Assembly: GCA_964504335.1 (NCBI GenBank)
Contig: CAZDET010000013.1
Span: 1-64,000, forward strand
Source of the DNA: CAZDET01 sp964504335
GTDB taxonomy: Bacteria; Bacteroidota; Bacteroidia; Chitinophagales; Saprospiraceae
Direction: 5' to 3'
Length of the DNA stretch: 64,000 nucleotides
Numbering within the stretch: the first letter of the stretch is position 1; each line of letters opens with the position of its first letter. Made by a program: the position numbers and the translations under genes. The notes under the pieces were generated by a model, which worked only from the letters and a program-made list of their open reading frames with translations, had not been told where the DNA came from and ran no database searches. This document shows, one piece after another, positions 63,885-64,000 of this stretch.

Positions 63885-64000
63885 TTACTGGGCGACCGGC
63901 GGATTAATGACGCTCTTCATCATTTCCACATCTTCCGAAAATCCGTGGGAAGGATAGGTTTCCAGGAACCGTTCGTAAGTCTCCAGCGCCTTTTCCTGGT
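63885..64000 (-). CDS. C-terminal end of a TPR-like gene (partial)
   Basis: The last 37 codons before a TAA are visible on the minus strand and read ALETYERFLETYP..., a tetratricopeptide-like helix pair. The gene runs past the window edge and is too short here for a function. Confidence 0.6.
   Translation of the reverse strand, partial: QEKALETYERFLETYPSHGFSEDVEMMKSVINPPVAQ

Overview
The window looks like a chromosome segment of a moderately GC-rich Bacteroidota, most likely a Lewinella/Saprospiria-type organism (inference). The evidence is: several secreted proteins ending in Por/T9SS-type sorting domains; a TonB-dependent receptor with an N-terminal carboxypeptidase-like domain; an N-acetyl/N-succinyl-ornithine carbamoyltransferase inside a GNAT-argGCDF'BEH operon; and two good Bacteroidota promoters (TTG, about 20 bases, TAnnTTTG). 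I see no rRNA, tRNA, CRISPR array or insertion sequence. A 100-base run of N (9682-9781) is a scaffold gap inside a short-repeat tract.

Region 1 (236-23733) is a nonribosomal peptide gene cluster. Two minus-strand synthetases (C-A-T-E and C-T-TE) lie opposite a glycosyltransferase/methyltransferase pair, a HupE-like membrane protein and a PglK/MsbA-like ABC transporter. A plus-strand operon then carries an ornithine-cyclodeaminase-like enzyme, a TonB receptor, an acyl-CoA-dehydrogenase-like flavoprotein, a free adenylation enzyme, a free carrier protein and a 1382-residue synthetase. The first and last enzymes of this set read like a proline-to-pyrrole-2-carboxyl starter cassette. The 1382-residue synthetase is the most unusual gene of the window: its adenylation domain, with an asparagine-type pocket, is split between A8 and A10 by about 340 residues that form a PP-loop ATPase with three CxxC pairs, like the sugar amidotransferase WbpG. 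The final product is unknown. The TonB receptor in the operon and the export pump suggest it could be exported and taken up again (metallophore-like), but this is only inference.

Region 2 (23991-27580) has a single-domain response regulator and a large parallel beta-helix T9SS cargo protein with a strong terminator.

Region 3 (27589-36039) is the arginine operon: GNAT, argG, argC, argD, argF', argB, argE, argH. It is preceded by a good promoter and a 24-codon leader peptide containing six consecutive Arg codons, plus hairpins before the first gene. This strongly suggests ribosome-mediated control by arginine.

Region 4 (36122-44727) holds three tandem paralogous secreted metzincin proteases, each with a T9SS tail and most with their own terminator.

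Region 5 (45097-49856) is a minus-strand operon of mevalonate/isoprenoid genes (IDI-2, HMG-CoA reductase, GHMP kinase), followed by a ferredoxin reductase and a NifU-like protein. Region 6 (50064-53637) is rplM-rpsI-rpsB-tsf-pyrH. Region 7 (53643-64000) is housekeeping and mixed: ComF, a DegP-type protease, an HD-domain protein, a GMC oxidoreductase with its small partner, an M42 peptidase, a polysaccharide flippase, a DUF4294 protein, a thioredoxin-like protein and the end of a TPR gene.

A feature running through the whole window is degenerate tandem words with a period of 7 (sometimes 8) bases in intergenic spaces (near 9662, 38943, 51797, 52829 and 30640), often folded into near-perfect hairpins at gene ends.
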